From positions 171,158,447-171,222,446 of the forward strand of contig CANTUZ010000001.1 in assembly GCA_947846985.1 (NCBI GenBank): a DNA stretch of 64,000 nucleotides, written 5' to 3'. Positions within the stretch are counted from its first letter, which is position 1; every line of letters starts with the position of its first letter. Of this stretch, positions 28,101 through 39,500 are shown in pieces. The notes under the pieces were generated by a model, which was given only the letters and a program-made list of their open reading frames with translations, was not told where the DNA came from and did not search any database. Position numbers and translations under genes: made by a program. The DNA comes from Fratercula arctica. Lineage: Eukaryota; Chordata; Aves; Charadriiformes; Alcidae.

Positions 28101-31100
28101 AAACAGAGCTTCAGTATGAAGCACTTACAAGCTCACTGCAGCCACTGGCTAGGTGAGATAGTTCTGACCATCACTGCAGCAACTAAGACAGACCTGGAAA
28201 AAAACTGGAGGCTCCTTATTTGATGATAGCTGTTGATGTGATGGGAGTGCTGCTACAGTGAGCCTTGTTCATCATCAGTGGCTGTGGAGAAAGCAAGGCA
28301 GAAGACCCCTGTAACCTGGTGTTAAACACAGCAGTATTTGTCTATTTTAAAGAAAAAGTTAGCTATAAAGTGTTGACAGTGCTGCAGCACTCTGCAGAGA
28401 ATTTGTTCTCTGGCCTGGAATGGAACATGGGTCAACTTGGAGGCAAATTTGATGGCTTTGAATGCGAATGAAGAGCAAATTTTCCAGAATGGTGTCATCT
28501 GAGGGCTCTGAGCAGATGGACAACAGCATGTGTTGAAGACTGTTAGTATAGTGCCAAGAGGAAATGTTCCTCTGAATATTAAAAATAAGTTATCCAAAGA
28601 ATCAGCCAAGAACCTTAAATCTGCATACTTCAGGCTTCACTGAAGGCCTTCCACAAGTAAAATATTGTATATGTCATTTAATTAGATTCTGAACTGACTC
28701 AGGCGTGTGTTCTCACATTAGTTAACTGCACTGAAGCTGCCATGAGAGCAAGGATAGAGTATGCCCAGATGTTTGCAGGATTAGTCTTACAGACTCTCTG
28801 GCTCAGGAACTAAGGCTTCAAACTGCCTCCAGACAAACAAGTTTGCTAAAATACTGGTACTACACATAGTCGTACACACCTAAAGCCCACACATGCCCTG
28901 AAGCTGCTTTTTGCCTCTGGGATGCAGAAGGAAATGGAATAACGTGGCAAGTGAGCACGACTGCATTGCAGTGACCAGATGTGATTTAATTGTTCACAAT
29001 GTCACACAAATCAGCCCTGAAGTGATCTTGATTGGAGATGCGGAGATGATCATTAAACTGCTTCTTAGACCAAGACAACTTAATCATATTTCCCCTTGGC
29101 TCTCTTTCCTTCTGAAGACAAAGTATTATTCTCAACAACAATCAGCAGCAGCCCTGACATTCTGGTCCCCAGCAGTACTTAAATATCATCATCTCTTGTG
29201 AGCATGTCACTAAAAAAGCAGAGGAAAGCTTCAGTACAATCATTATCTGTCTCCAGGAAGCTAAAATAAAATTAATCTTTTCCCTTTTTTTAATAAAAAG
29301 CAGGACTGAAACAGAAATACTGACAAGTTTCATTTTAGTCACAGCACTGTTTCTCCAAGTTGCCAGTTTTTTATTCTTCACCAGTTTTTTGGTGCTTTTT
29401 AGTCCTCAGATTGACAAACCTGGTTATCTGTGTAGCTTCATCAGGTAATCAATGATTTCAGATAATAGTTAAGCTCAACTTAAACCTCATATGTCTGTAA
29501 ACACGTCAGCTTTGCAAGCAGCTTGCTTTTCTTCACTTCCCAATTAAAATCTGAAAATACATTCTGGATCCCAAAAGAACTTTTTAATCATATTTTAATT
29601 TTTACGGCTCAAAAAGGTACTTACAGAGTATACTAAAATCAGAATTAATTACAATAACTCCTTGCAATCAAGGTCCCACCCATTTTCAGATGCATATCAT
29701 AATGTCACTGATCTCACATGAAAATTAACACAGGACTAAGAGTTTCAGGAAATACAAGGCTGATAGCCAGTGCTATGTGTTGCACTGTTCACACTCCCAA
29801 ATTAATTAGCTACAGCAGTTTTATGGAATTGTGGTTTCTCCTTGCACTTCTGGTTTTTTCTCTATGCCTACATACTTGACTATGCACCTCCTTGTAACTA
29901 TTGCTGTTAGTTCAACACTGATAATTCTAAAACTATTTAAAATTATATGTGCTGCTGTTTTAACTTCCTTTAAAGCTAAGTCTCTATTTCATGTATAGGA
30001 ATGTTTTGATGGAAACAGAAGCACAATCAATAAATATATTCCCATGGACAAGTCTACTTTTTTTTCATTCATAGGACTGTTGTTAAGCAACCACATTGAT
30101 CCAAAAATTCTACCCAAAATGCATATTAATAGACTAGAAAAGAAGGTAGGTGGATAATTCATTATGCTGGTCTATAAGAAGGGCAAATCAATGCTTTTGT
30201 TCAGGTGTTCAAATAACGAAAAACACTGTGTAAATTCATATATTATGGGTATGTTAAGACTACAGGTACAGTGCTTGAACTGGCATTAAACTAGCTAACT
30301 GAAGATGTCTCTGGGAAATTTACACTCTTCTCATAATTTATACTCTTCTCAAAGGTCCTCAGTACTGACAAACTTTAGGTTGAGACCCAATCCTTAAAAC
30401 AGACCAAATAAGTCACCGTAACAAAGGGAAATAGATTCAAGTTTTAGATTTCAAGGGTATCCAAAGGTGATCATGGAACGAAGGTCTGATTTGTAACTGC
30501 TTTTAAAGTGCTACCTGCCTAAAAGAAAGGGTGGCCCTGCCTACCGAGGTGCAGGCCATTTCCCCAACCAGAAAATGTAAGCCTACCAGCAACAGGTTTG
30601 CTTTTCTTAGCTTTTGCAGTAGTTATTTTTAAAGAGACTATGCAGACTTGCAGGCTTCTATAGAAGCTCACTGGAAACTGTAGAAACTCACTGGATTGAG
30701 TAGATACTCCACCTGAATTTCAGTGTAGCCCAAGATTTTCAGCAAAGCTCAATCCTGTTCTCCCCGTTGTCAACTGGAGTTGAATCTTTAACAAAACCAG
30801 AAACAATAAAGTATTCTTAAAGGCCAAATTTGTTTCAGTGTTTGGGAAAACAGTAATTGCACTATCTACAAAAAGTAATCCATTGCACAATATTAGAATG
30901 TAAAATGAGTCCAGTAGAAAGGTACAGTCCAGTGGTACAGGGTGGTACAGTGGAAAAGTCCTGAACTATACACAGCTATGCACCTGCAGTAGGACCTTCC
31001 AGCTCACCTGAAATATTATTTGCAATGATATGACTCTCCTGGGACAAAATGAACTGTACATGTGAGTAATGCATATAATTCTCAGAAAGCACTAAATCAT

Positions 31101-32204
31101 GTTTCTTAAGAGAAACTGATGCAGTTCTTTACCCAATAAACAAACTGCTGTAAAACCATTAGATGTCTCAAATAGCAAGTTCTGCCATGGAAACTGCATG
31201 GAAATAACCAATGGATTTTAAAAAAGGAAGGATTCTTTCCACTGTAAATGCAAAATGCCACTCAAAAAGCAAATCTGAATGATGACAAAAATCCTGTCTT
31301 CTGAGAATTCACAGCCCATATTACAACACTACTGCAATCTCTTGCTGAAGTGCAAGGCATAGTGAAGCTACTGGTTAGCACAAAAAAAAACCCCAAAAGG
31401 CTGAATGATCTAGGGTCTTGAAAGTTCGCTGTAGCTGGAGTCTTCTCTGAAATAACCTGGAGTTTCATGCAATGTGCAAATGTAATCAAACCGTGTTTGA
31501 TGGGGGAACGACTGCTACAGCTCATCATCCTGCAAACAGAGAGTGCAGAATTCCCCAGCGCTAACAAGTTGATACAAGAGCAGTGGAGTAACACATTGCA
31601 TTTAACAAAAAGGGGCATAAACAAGATATAACCATAGTATATAAAATAAATTATCTATTTTGTAGCCTTGGGGGGAAATAAAGCATCTGCCCAATAAACT
31701 TTCCAATGTAAAGCAGTATGTGAAGAGTCCTACCACAAACAAGGGGAAAGGTAGGTAGGAACCCAGATGTAAGTACCTAAGGTGAAATTTAGCCCTGACA
31801 AGACATTTAGTCCAATGACTAATATCCAGAATAGGGCTAAAAGGTGTAACACAGTGCTGTGTAACCCAAACACAGATTTAGCTGTGCCACTGTGGTATGG
31901 CCTCTTGCCACACATCTCTGTAGCCACCAGAAATGGGGCTTCCATCTCTGTTAGGAAGGGCTCTGGTACTGAAGCAGATAGCTCATTTACCACAGTATTC
32001 CAGTCATGGGGCAGCGTGCCAGTTCCAGTGAGTTAATTATCCCACGCGAAGCTTAGGACAAGGGGAGATGTGCTACTCTGGCAGCCAACGAGCATGTTCA
32101 GAGCTGTGCTAGGTTTTTCCAAACTGCATTGCACTGTACTGTGTAGAAATAATTCTCTGGCCTGTGTAGCACCAATTCTTGAGGGAAGCCAAAGGGTCAT
32201 AAAA
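19103..32204. other. Intergenic DNA, no gene recognised
   Basis: This stretch is mostly AT-rich with scattered short open frames. Simple sequence includes a T run at about 19,783-19,797, AT-rich runs at about 21,585-21,640 and a 22-bp A run at 25,408-25,429. The interval from about 25,100 to 28,650 is somewhat richer in GC than its surroundings and may hold decayed repeats or pseudogene material. I could not match any frame there to a known protein. Confidence 0.5.
25408..25429 (+). repeat. Poly-A run (22 bp)
   Basis: This is an uninterrupted run of 22 adenines, the longest homopolymer I noted in the window. Such runs often mark retroposed sequence on the same strand. No source gene or SINE is recognisable upstream, and I saw no obvious target-site duplication, so it is annotated only as simple sequence. 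Confidence 0.9.
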
Positions 32205-32815
32205 GTCATGAGAGTAATAGATCACAATTGTTATCTCATCTAACCTCCTGAATACCTCAGCCGTTCTATTTTTCTTTAGAAGTTAGATCAAAGCAAGCCT
32301 TTTAGAAAGAACTCTGATTTTTGTTAAGATTTCAAGCAACAGTGCGTAATTGGTCCCTATGTTATCCTTATTGCTAGAACAGTACATCTTACTCAAGGTT
32401 GAATTTGTTAAACTTCCAGTCACGGGATCACCTTATGTCATAAGGCTATAAATTTAAAGACTATAAATCCTTCCACTATTATGCCTGTTCCATATACATG
32501 GACCTACACACAGTGATTCAGTTCCTTCTTACCCTTTTCTTTGATACGCTTTGACTGAGGTCCTTAAATCTCATGTCAAAGCTGATTTTCCATCTTGAAA
32601 GGAAAACACCAGACCTAGACACAGTATTCCAGTCAGGTGTTTTATGGATGGTGCTATGCACACAAGAAAGATCATTTTCCTGCTTCTATTTGCCATTCCT
32701 CTTTTTACATATACAAGGATCACATCAGCCCTTTTGGCAACATTGCACCAAGACCTTAATGCTGAGATGGATACATAAGAACACCCCTCCCAAAGGCAAT
32801 CTCCAGTCATGGAAG
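32205..32815 (-). mobile_element. Old, highly diverged CR1-type LINE 3' fragment
   Basis: In reverse complement this resembles older amniote CR1 3' regions. It has plus-strand blocks like ATCTAACCTCCTGAATA (32,238 onward), GATTTCAAGCAACAGTG (about 32,328), CACCAGACCTAGACACAGTATTCC (about 32,607) and ATCACATCAGCCCTTTTGGC (about 32,720). The blocks occur in the order expected for a CR1 3' end, but similarity is patchy with many substitutions and indels. It is likely one old insertion rather than several. The boundaries are uncertain by tens of bases, and the subfamily would need a repeat-library comparison. Confidence 0.65.
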
Positions 32816-32920
32816 TAACCATTGCTTCTTCATCACTTGCTTAGGGCAGCATTAAGACACAATGTAACAATTTAGTCCAGCTATTCAGAGAAATTTTATC
32901 AGTAATTTGGTCACTTTGTT

Positions 32921-33135
32921 ACAGAACCATAGAATAAATTAGCTTGAAAAGGACCTGAAGTCCTTTCCAATCTCTTGCTCAAAGCAGGGTTAGCTTCACC
33001 GTAAGAGCAGGTTGCCCAGGTCCTTTCCCAGTCAGGCTTGAAAATCTTGAAGGATAAGATTTCACAGCCTCTCTGGACAACTTGTTTCAAGGCTTACCCA
33101 CTTTCATGGTGACTTCTTTTTGTATAACCTGTGTT
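32921..33135 (-). mobile_element. CR1 LINE 3' end, short and diverged
   Basis: The plus strand carries the reverse complement of a CR1 terminus: ACAGAACCATAGAATAAATT, then AAAGGACCTGAAGTC, AGCAGGGTTAGC, GAGCAGGTTGCCCAGG and CACAGCCTCTCTGGACAACTTG. It ends within the 3' UTR, so only about 215 bp were inserted or survive. It lies about 100 bp from the older fragment at 32,205-32,815 in the same orientation. It begins with its own 3' terminal signature, so it is a separate insertion. Confidence 0.8.
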
Positions 33136-35169
33136 ATCTAAAAGCATAGCCGCTGAAGCCTCTATATCCACATTTTAGATCTTTGAACAAAACTAAATTT
33201 TGTTTAAAAATTTCACCAGAAAAAGTTTCCAGGTATCCTATTACCAATAGCCTTGTTCACTGGCACCTGACCACTGACTACATGTTGAAGATGTGTCAGT
33301 AAACCAGTTTCTAGTCCATACAACATATGTTTCATTAGTTCAGTAAACATCAAGTGATATTGAATTAAAAGCTCCAATTCAGCCCAAGGAACCACCAAGA
33401 GGACTGGGAGTCAGAACAGTTGCTTCCCTCTAAAGTAGCTGGTCCTTCCTTCCAAGGATCACCTTTCAAGATGGTAAGCTGGCTGACACTCGTTCTCTCT
33501 GACTGCTAATTTTTGCTATGAGAGTCCAGTGTTTCTCCTGGGAATTGGCCATGGAAAGCAAGAGCTACTGCACAGCTCCTTGCCTTGTTCCACCTCCCTT
33601 TCTCCCCTTGCTGAATTCAGCTGGACAACTTCTGCAATTTTCCGAGTTCAGCCACTTAAAGTATTCCTCAGCTAGGTCTTTAACATTCTCGAGCATTAAC
33701 TATGCAGCTATGCTGATTAGGAAATGTTTAATTTCAGCAAATGCTGCTTTTCATCTTCCTTGAGTGCAGCTAATACTCCCATTCAAGTCTCTCATCCAAG
33801 TGCCAATTAGCCCCTGTGGCAGAGCACATGAAATCTGACCAGCGGTGGATAGAAAATGGATGAATGCAGAATAAGCTTATTGCTTTCTACAGACACCCTG
33901 ACCAAACCCGAACATTCATTTTGCTAAAGTTATATGTTTCTAAAAAGTTATTTGGCAATAACACTACATATTTATTAATAGAAAATTTATCGCTGTAACT
34001 GTATTTTGCTTCAAAATGTCAGTTTGCAAGATGGCAGTTTAAAAGAGCAAGTCTGAGGGCTATGAAGTCCTATACGGAAAGCAACCTAGTTGGCTAATTA
34101 ACTTGGCACCTTGCTCTTAATATTATTTAAACACATTTTTATACCTGTAATAGATTTTTTTCAAGTGTCATACCAGTTTGAGGGTTGTCACATTAGTTTG
34201 TTATAGCTCCAAATGTGTACTTCTTCTCTGTTCAGGACTATAAATCCAATATACGGTAATGTGACTACTTAAGAGGAGCTGTGGCACTTTATGTCAATCC
34301 AGCTGCTATGCAGGTACATAAAATCTGCATAATAAAATCCTTATGTTAATTTTGATTTTTAAAGCTGACTGCTTGCCAGGAACTGATTTCTTGACTTTGA
34401 TATTTTAGCCAATTGCAACATTTTCTTGTCAAGATACCCAAATGGGCTACTGTTTATTGTTTATTAGAGAAATTTGTGCTGAATTCAGTTTATCAGAAGA
34501 AGTGGGCGTTTCACATATATTATTGAAACTTCTCTAATTTTAAAGTGGCCAAATGTATTTTTAATCTGCTCTGAAAACTTTTAATGGCAAAATTTCCACA
34601 GCTTCCCTAATTATCTATACTAGGGCTTAAATACCCTTGCAGTTGAAAGCCTTTATTGATGCACAACCTTGAACTGCTTGTACTTTCAAGTCCCCTGTGG
34701 CTTGTGAGATCTCGGGTAGGTGAGAAGAGTGCTACCTTCTTCCGCTTGCAGTGACGATGCTCCACCCTGTCCCAGTGCACCTTGGGAAAACACAAGACCA
34801 CAGCTACTACACAGGGCAATAGTCAACGAGGACGCCATTCTTTGCTCAGTTGTTCATCTACACCGTTGTTCCCGGCAGGGAAGGCAGCAAAAACTCAGTG
34901 GGACTCTGACACACCTTTTCTGGACAGCAGCTGACCAGGATCCTTTCACTTCATGTGAAGGAGGAGGGTTGACAACCACATGGCTGCCGGGAAACCCCAC
35001 AGAGCTCTAGTGCGAAACTCCACCTTCACGGCCAGTCTTCTGCCAAGGCCTCCAACCTCACACAAGCTGCAGCTGATCTGCACGTGGTGGCCACCACACG
35101 TCCGTGACCAGCCTCTCAGCCTGCGAACATGAAGGCAGACTCAACCCCACGCTGTGGAGATGTGCTGGC
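33136..35169. other. Intergenic DNA and left shore of the CpG island
   Basis: No gene is recognised. Sequence is AT-rich up to about 34,690, then GC content and CpG frequency rise toward the LIN7A promoter (34,720-35,170). The open frames in the shore, such as 96 codons at 34,720-35,010, are best explained by base composition. Confidence 0.5.
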
Positions 35170-35691
35170 TGTACTTAATGAGAGGAGGACCTTGGGTTTC
35201 TTGCGGATGGCCAGGCCGCAACCAGCAGTTATGAAAGAGGTGACGGCCAGACTCGGCGAGACCCACGGTTTGGTCCGTCCACAAGGACACGTCCCTTCGG
35301 CCGAGGCCCTGCAGCGGGGCCAGGGAGCTCCTCTCCCGGCTTCGCACCCGCATCTTCCTCCCCTGCGGCCAGCTCTCGGAGCGCTGCCCCGCCCGGACAC
35401 AGCGGCCATCCCCTTGCCGCCGGCCAGATCCCGAGCCCCGGGACGGGGAGGTGCGTCCCGCCCCGCCGCCCCCGGCCCAGGCGAGGCCAAGCCGCCGGAT
35501 CCGGCCCCCGCCCGTCCTCCCCGCCCCGCGGCGCTGCGCAGCTCCCCGCCCTCACCCCTCTCTCTGCCTGCGCCGGGCGCTGCGGCACCCCCCGAGGCGG
35601 TGGGACCGGCGACGACCCGCCTCCCACCCCCGCGCAGAGAGCGGGCCGCCCCGGCACCTCCGGGCTGCGGAGCCCGGTTCTCCGCCCTGAG

Positions 35692-35985
35692 GTGAGCGCG
35701 GTGAGGCGGAGGCCTCCCGCCGGGCTCGGCTCCGGCGGCGCAACGATGCCGGCGGCCCGCGCCGGCCCGCGCCGGGCCGCCCTGCGCCCGCTACATCGTG
35801 GCGCCCCGTCTGTGGCGAGCCGCCTTCCCCTGGGCACCCTCTCCGCCCCGCTCGCCTCCTCCTCCTCCCACGGAGCCACCCTCCTCCTCCGCCCCCTCTC
35901 CTTGCCAGCCTCCTCCCCGCCCTTCCCCGCACTCCACGCCGGTGCCGGAGCCGCGCGTCACTCGGGCTCCAGCCCCGCCGCAGAC
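35692..35985 (+). other. Probable LIN7A 5' leader, open in the LIN7A frame
   Basis: The LIN7A reading frame stays open upstream of the assigned start, back to at least 35,692. An in-frame ATG occurs at 35,746, 80 codons before the assigned start, with a weak context (CAACGATGC). The encoded stretch is Ala/Pro/Ser/Arg-rich, as expected for translated GC-rich leader, and I recognise no domain. I treat it as 5' UTR because the family N-terminus begins at or a few residues before MATLT. If transcription starts upstream of 35,746, this ATG could act as an upstream or alternative start. Confidence 0.5.
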
Positions 35986-36028
35986 ATGGCGACACTGACA
36001 GCGGTCCAGCCGCTCACGCTGGACAGAG
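35986..36028 (+). CDS. LIN7A: LIN7A coding exon 1 (N-terminus), partial gene
   Basis: This exon encodes MATLTAVQPLTLDR plus the first base of the next codon. That is the N-terminus of LIN7A (lin-7 homolog A, Veli-1/MALS-1), a small scaffold protein of the LIN2-LIN7-LIN10 complex at synapses and epithelial junctions. The start at 35,986 is in a strong Kozak context (G at -3 and G at +4, GACATGG). The exon ends at a consensus donor, AG|GTAAGT-like, at 36,029. The intron is phase 1: the single G joins AT at the start of the next exon to make the Asp codon expected in LIN7A. From memory, human LIN7A has an extra 13 residues before this Met; here the residue at that position is Gly, so the shorter start is preferred. 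The paralogues LIN7B and LIN7C have different residues before the L27 domain, which supports LIN7A. Confidence 0.95.
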
Positions 36029-36283
36029 GTAAGTGCGGCTGCCGCCGCTCCGACCCCGCCGCCGCTCTCCGCCCGCGCCGCCACGGCCTCCCGCGGCTCC
36101 CCTCGCCCTGCCCGGGGTCTTCCCCCGCAGTCCCAGCGGGGCGGACGGCGGGGGCTGCCGCGGCAGCTCCCCCGGCTCCGCGGCGCCTGAGGCTGTGGCG
36201 GAGGGCGGTGGGGAGGCGCCTCCCCGCGGGGCTCAGGTGGGAGGCAGGCGAAGGGGTGAAATGGAGGAAATAAAACTTTGTCC

Positions 36284-36322
36284 GGGCGGAGGGAGAGGCG
36301 GGGGGGAGGGAGGGGGTAAGGG
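36284..36322 (+). promoter_or_regulatory. G-rich run, potential G-quadruplex, 5' end of intron 1
   Basis: At least four tracts of three or more G separated by short loops occur within 39 bases, about 260 bp after the first splice donor, on the non-template strand of LIN7A. Sequences of this type can form G-quadruplexes in DNA or nascent RNA and are common at CpG-island promoters. Formation and function are not shown. Confidence 0.6.
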
Positions 36323-36421
36323 CTGGCATCCCGGTGCCGCGGGATGCGGCTCGGCGCGCAGCGCACCGCTCCGCCGGGGACGCTCCTCGGTGCCGCCTCC
36401 GCCCGGCGGGGCTCCCCCGCG

Positions 36422-36461
36422 CCGTCACCGTGGGCCCCCGGCCCGTCACCGTGGGCCCCCG
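36422..36461 (+). repeat. 21-bp tandem duplication
   Basis: Two identical 19-bp copies of CCGTCACCGTGGGCCCCCG start at 36,422 and 36,443, giving a period of 21 bp inside the CpG island portion of intron 1. It looks like a recent local duplication. No function is implied. Confidence 0.9.
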
Positions 36462-36484
36462 CGCCGCCGTCCCCGCAGGCGGCT

Positions 36485-36504
36485 GGGCGGGGGGGGGCGG
36501 GGGG
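36485..36504 (+). promoter_or_regulatory. G-rich run, potential G-quadruplex
   Basis: This is a 20-base stretch made of G tracts interrupted by only two single C bases (36,488 and 36,498), about 460 bp after the LIN7A exon 1 donor. It also contains GC-box (GGGCGG) elements that SP/KLF factors could bind. It fits the G-quadruplex pattern strongly, but activity is inference. Confidence 0.65.
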
Positions 36505-39500
36505 ATGCTCCGCGGCGGGGGGCAGCGAGCGGCTCCGGCCCGGCCCGAGTTGCCGGCTCCTCGCAGCGCCCGAGGAGACGGACAGTCGTTTGTTGGCCAA
36601 ATGCGGCGTTTTGGGGGGGCTGGCGGGGAGCGGGGTGTGCGGGGAAGGGAGCAGCGACTGCGGTTTGTTAATGGTGTTACCCTACAAAGCGGCGCCTCGG
36701 CGTATTCCTGTGGGCAACTGCTCGGTTGGTGTTTTGCACGCCTTGAGACTGTGTCGGTAACCTTACCGAGGGTGCTGAGATCTTGAAGTTCTGTTAAAAT
36801 TCAGCTTTTGCCTCCAGGCTGTAAAAATCGGACCTCTCCCTCGCGGTGCATTTCTGTGCCCCTGAGAAGGCTCGGCAGAAATGCTGTTAGATTTCTGTGG
36901 GTTACAGAGGAGGGTAACTTACCGTTCCGATTTGTTTTGCTCCTTCGGCTCCATCCGTTAGAGAGGACCAACAGTTCCTGATACAGCATCCTGAATTCTT
37001 CCTAACTTGCATCCAGAGGCTCTGAGAGGCTCCCAGCACGTATAAGTCCTGTGCTCTTGAAAGCATGATTGAGGCCAGTGCCTTGCTGGTTTTTAAGTTT
37101 TTAAGTGTTTTTGGTTTGTTTTTTTTTTTTTCCCCAGAGGATTAAGATGGGCATTCAAAGCAAGATAGAGAGCTTCTTGCTGTAAATCCTATGCAAAAGA
37201 AACCTGATGAACTTAGTTTCAAAATGATAAAGGTGAGGTAGGCACCTTTACTGTAACCCAGCTGAGAGCAAAACGGCCCACAGAGTACTCTGAATACGGT
37301 TTGCTGGATGGCTTAAATTCCAATGTTAGTAGAAAAGGAGAATCTGAAGTTATTCTTACTGAAATAACAAAGTGCTAGCATGCACTTTAAATTAAACTGC
37401 TCAGAAATCCACTGTGTAATCTACAGTTTCACCCTAATACTGTTTTCAGTAAGCAGGACAAATCTATTTCCTGGCAAAGGGTTGAACAGATGGCAGTCCA
37501 TTAGCAAACCTGGCTTTTCAAAGGAAAGTTTTACTATTTCAGAATTACACATTCCTTTTCATTACTAAAACTATGCTTTAAAAAATCCACAATACACAAA
37601 AATGCAAATTACTCCCAATTTAAATATAAGCATCTGTGTCTGTGTCCAGGGTATGCCTAAACATTTGGCAGCAGTGCCAACATTACAGTCTCCCTGGTTG
37701 TCAGCCAGGGCTGATATTAGTGCGAGGGAGATAAAACATCACAGAATGATAGGATGTGACGTGCAAAAGGAAAATACAGACAAGAAGAAATAGATTTAAA
37801 TGCCGCACCTGGCCTGCAGATGGCCATTTCGTCAGAGGGATACACTTTGTCACCTATAACATGTTGCTGCTACGTCAGTTGAAGCGGGTAGGCTGAAGCA
37901 AACTAGACCAAGCCCAGTACTTGCAGATATTTCCTCTTAGTCTTTCTTTCACAGCCATGGAAAATGGAAAGTTCTACATGGTGAGATTTTCCAGATTTCT
38001 GTTGCTTTTATTAAAGCAGATGCAGCTATGTTTACTGTCACTATGCTTTGCACAGCTCGGCTGTGATCGAGGCACAGCCATGAAAAGTCTTGTACACTCT
38101 TATCCACTTTGCCGTGCCCCACAGAGAGCTCAGCGCAGCAAGAAAATAGCGAGCGTTTCAGGAGAAGGAGACATTAATAACCTTGCATTGCTGAGGGAAT
38201 TGCTGCTTGATCTCTGGCCAGGAAGCGTTTCCTATTTCCCCTGCTAAGGGTCACTGAAACAGTAAAACATCATATAGATACATACATCTGAATTACACTC
38301 TGACGTGGTCCCCTCCTGGACAAAGCATATACACTGTATTCTGGTACGGAGATGGGAGCTTTTTTAAAGACTGACGTAAATGGAATTCAAAACCTGTATG
38401 GTACAATGAATTACCATTTAAAGGTGAAGGGCATGTTGTGTGTGAATGATTGAAAGCCAATTACATTCTGGAAGATTACTTCAGTCCAGAGCACAGGAAT
38501 TAATTTCCTTAATTCCTGTCATCATGTGCCTTTCTACCTGCACAAATGTGTGCAAGTTCCATTAGGGCTCTTTAATATGTGGAACAAGTTCACAAAATAA
38601 TGGAAATTTTAATCACTTACAATTTAATCTCAAAGGCTTTTGCCTGACCTTTGCATGGTGCTCTGCTGGGAGGAGGGGAAGGAGTCAGCAACTGCTTCGG
38701 GGAGGAAACGTAAAGCAGTGGAGTGACATGTGGGTTCCACTCAGGGAGCTTAGGGAGGGTGGCCCCAGCGTTTGGGAGCTCTGGGAGGGGAAAGACCCTG
38801 CCTGATGGACATCTTCCAGCCAAGTAAGTCTTTGCAAAAAAAAAAAAAAGTACACCCTTTCTATCTTTATTGCAAATGTCTTACATCCTGAATCAATACC
38901 ACCCCATCAGTAACCCCCGGTGCCTGTCAGAACTAACTGGGGGATTTTTTTAGGCCGATTGAGAGTTGATGTTGGAGATTTTGAAAACTATACCCTGCTA
39001 TAGGTTGAAACGAAAAGTTATAGTGCTGCCTTTCATAAAATGACAAAGAAAAAAATAAGGTTGGGATTTTTTTTCTTTTTTCATTTAGTGTTCAAGGTTA
39101 GGGATTTTTATGTATGTTCTCATCTTAATATACTGCCGTTAAAAAAAAATGAAGTGGTCACTCCAAACCACAAGGGAAGTATGTAAAAACACCTATACAA
39201 TTACTTTTCACTTCTTCCACATGTATTTCTTCAGTAAGAACTTGATTGACACTGATTTTTGTTACAGACAGCTTTGATTGCAGTTAGTTGGCATTTTCCA
39301 ACAGTATTTGTTTGAATTGGCAGTACCACTCATCATATATTGCTTCTCGCCCTTCTTTGCACAGGACGGGCAGCGCAGCCTTTGCCTCTCTTCTCAGTGT
39401 CCTTTGTCTTCCACAGAGGCATTGCCTCAGCCTGCCCCGTGACCAGCAGTTGCTGCATTCCCCTTTATTATCCAGAGCCCCATGTCTCCCTCACATGCCG

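Larger units (their letters stand above)
35170..36660. promoter_or_regulatory. CpG island promoter of LIN7A
   Basis: CpG dinucleotides and GC content jump sharply here compared with the AT-rich DNA on both sides, and the first LIN7A coding exon lies inside. There are many GC-box-like CCGCCC/GGGCGG elements and no TATA box at a sensible distance from the start codon, so this looks like a dispersed-initiation housekeeping or neuronal CpG-island promoter. The transcription start cannot be fixed from sequence. Long stop-free frames on both strands (up to 269 codons on the minus strand at 35,791-36,600) are a by-product of the GC-rich composition, since stop codons are AT-rich. Divergent transcription is possible but not shown. 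Confidence 0.88.

Noticed and set aside
1..35170. Exons of ACSS3, which neighbours LIN7A head-to-head in mammals
   Set aside because: I looked for acyl-CoA synthetase motifs and the ACSS3 N-terminus in the minus-strand frames and found none. There is also no second CpG island in the interval. The gene is probably further left.
35229..36786. Many long overlapping open frames on both strands (up to 269 codons) in the CpG island
   Set aside because: Stop codons are rare in very GC-rich DNA. The frames are Pro/Arg/Ala/Gly-rich, overlap in several frames at once and show no domain. Only the short LIN7A exon 1 frame is supported.
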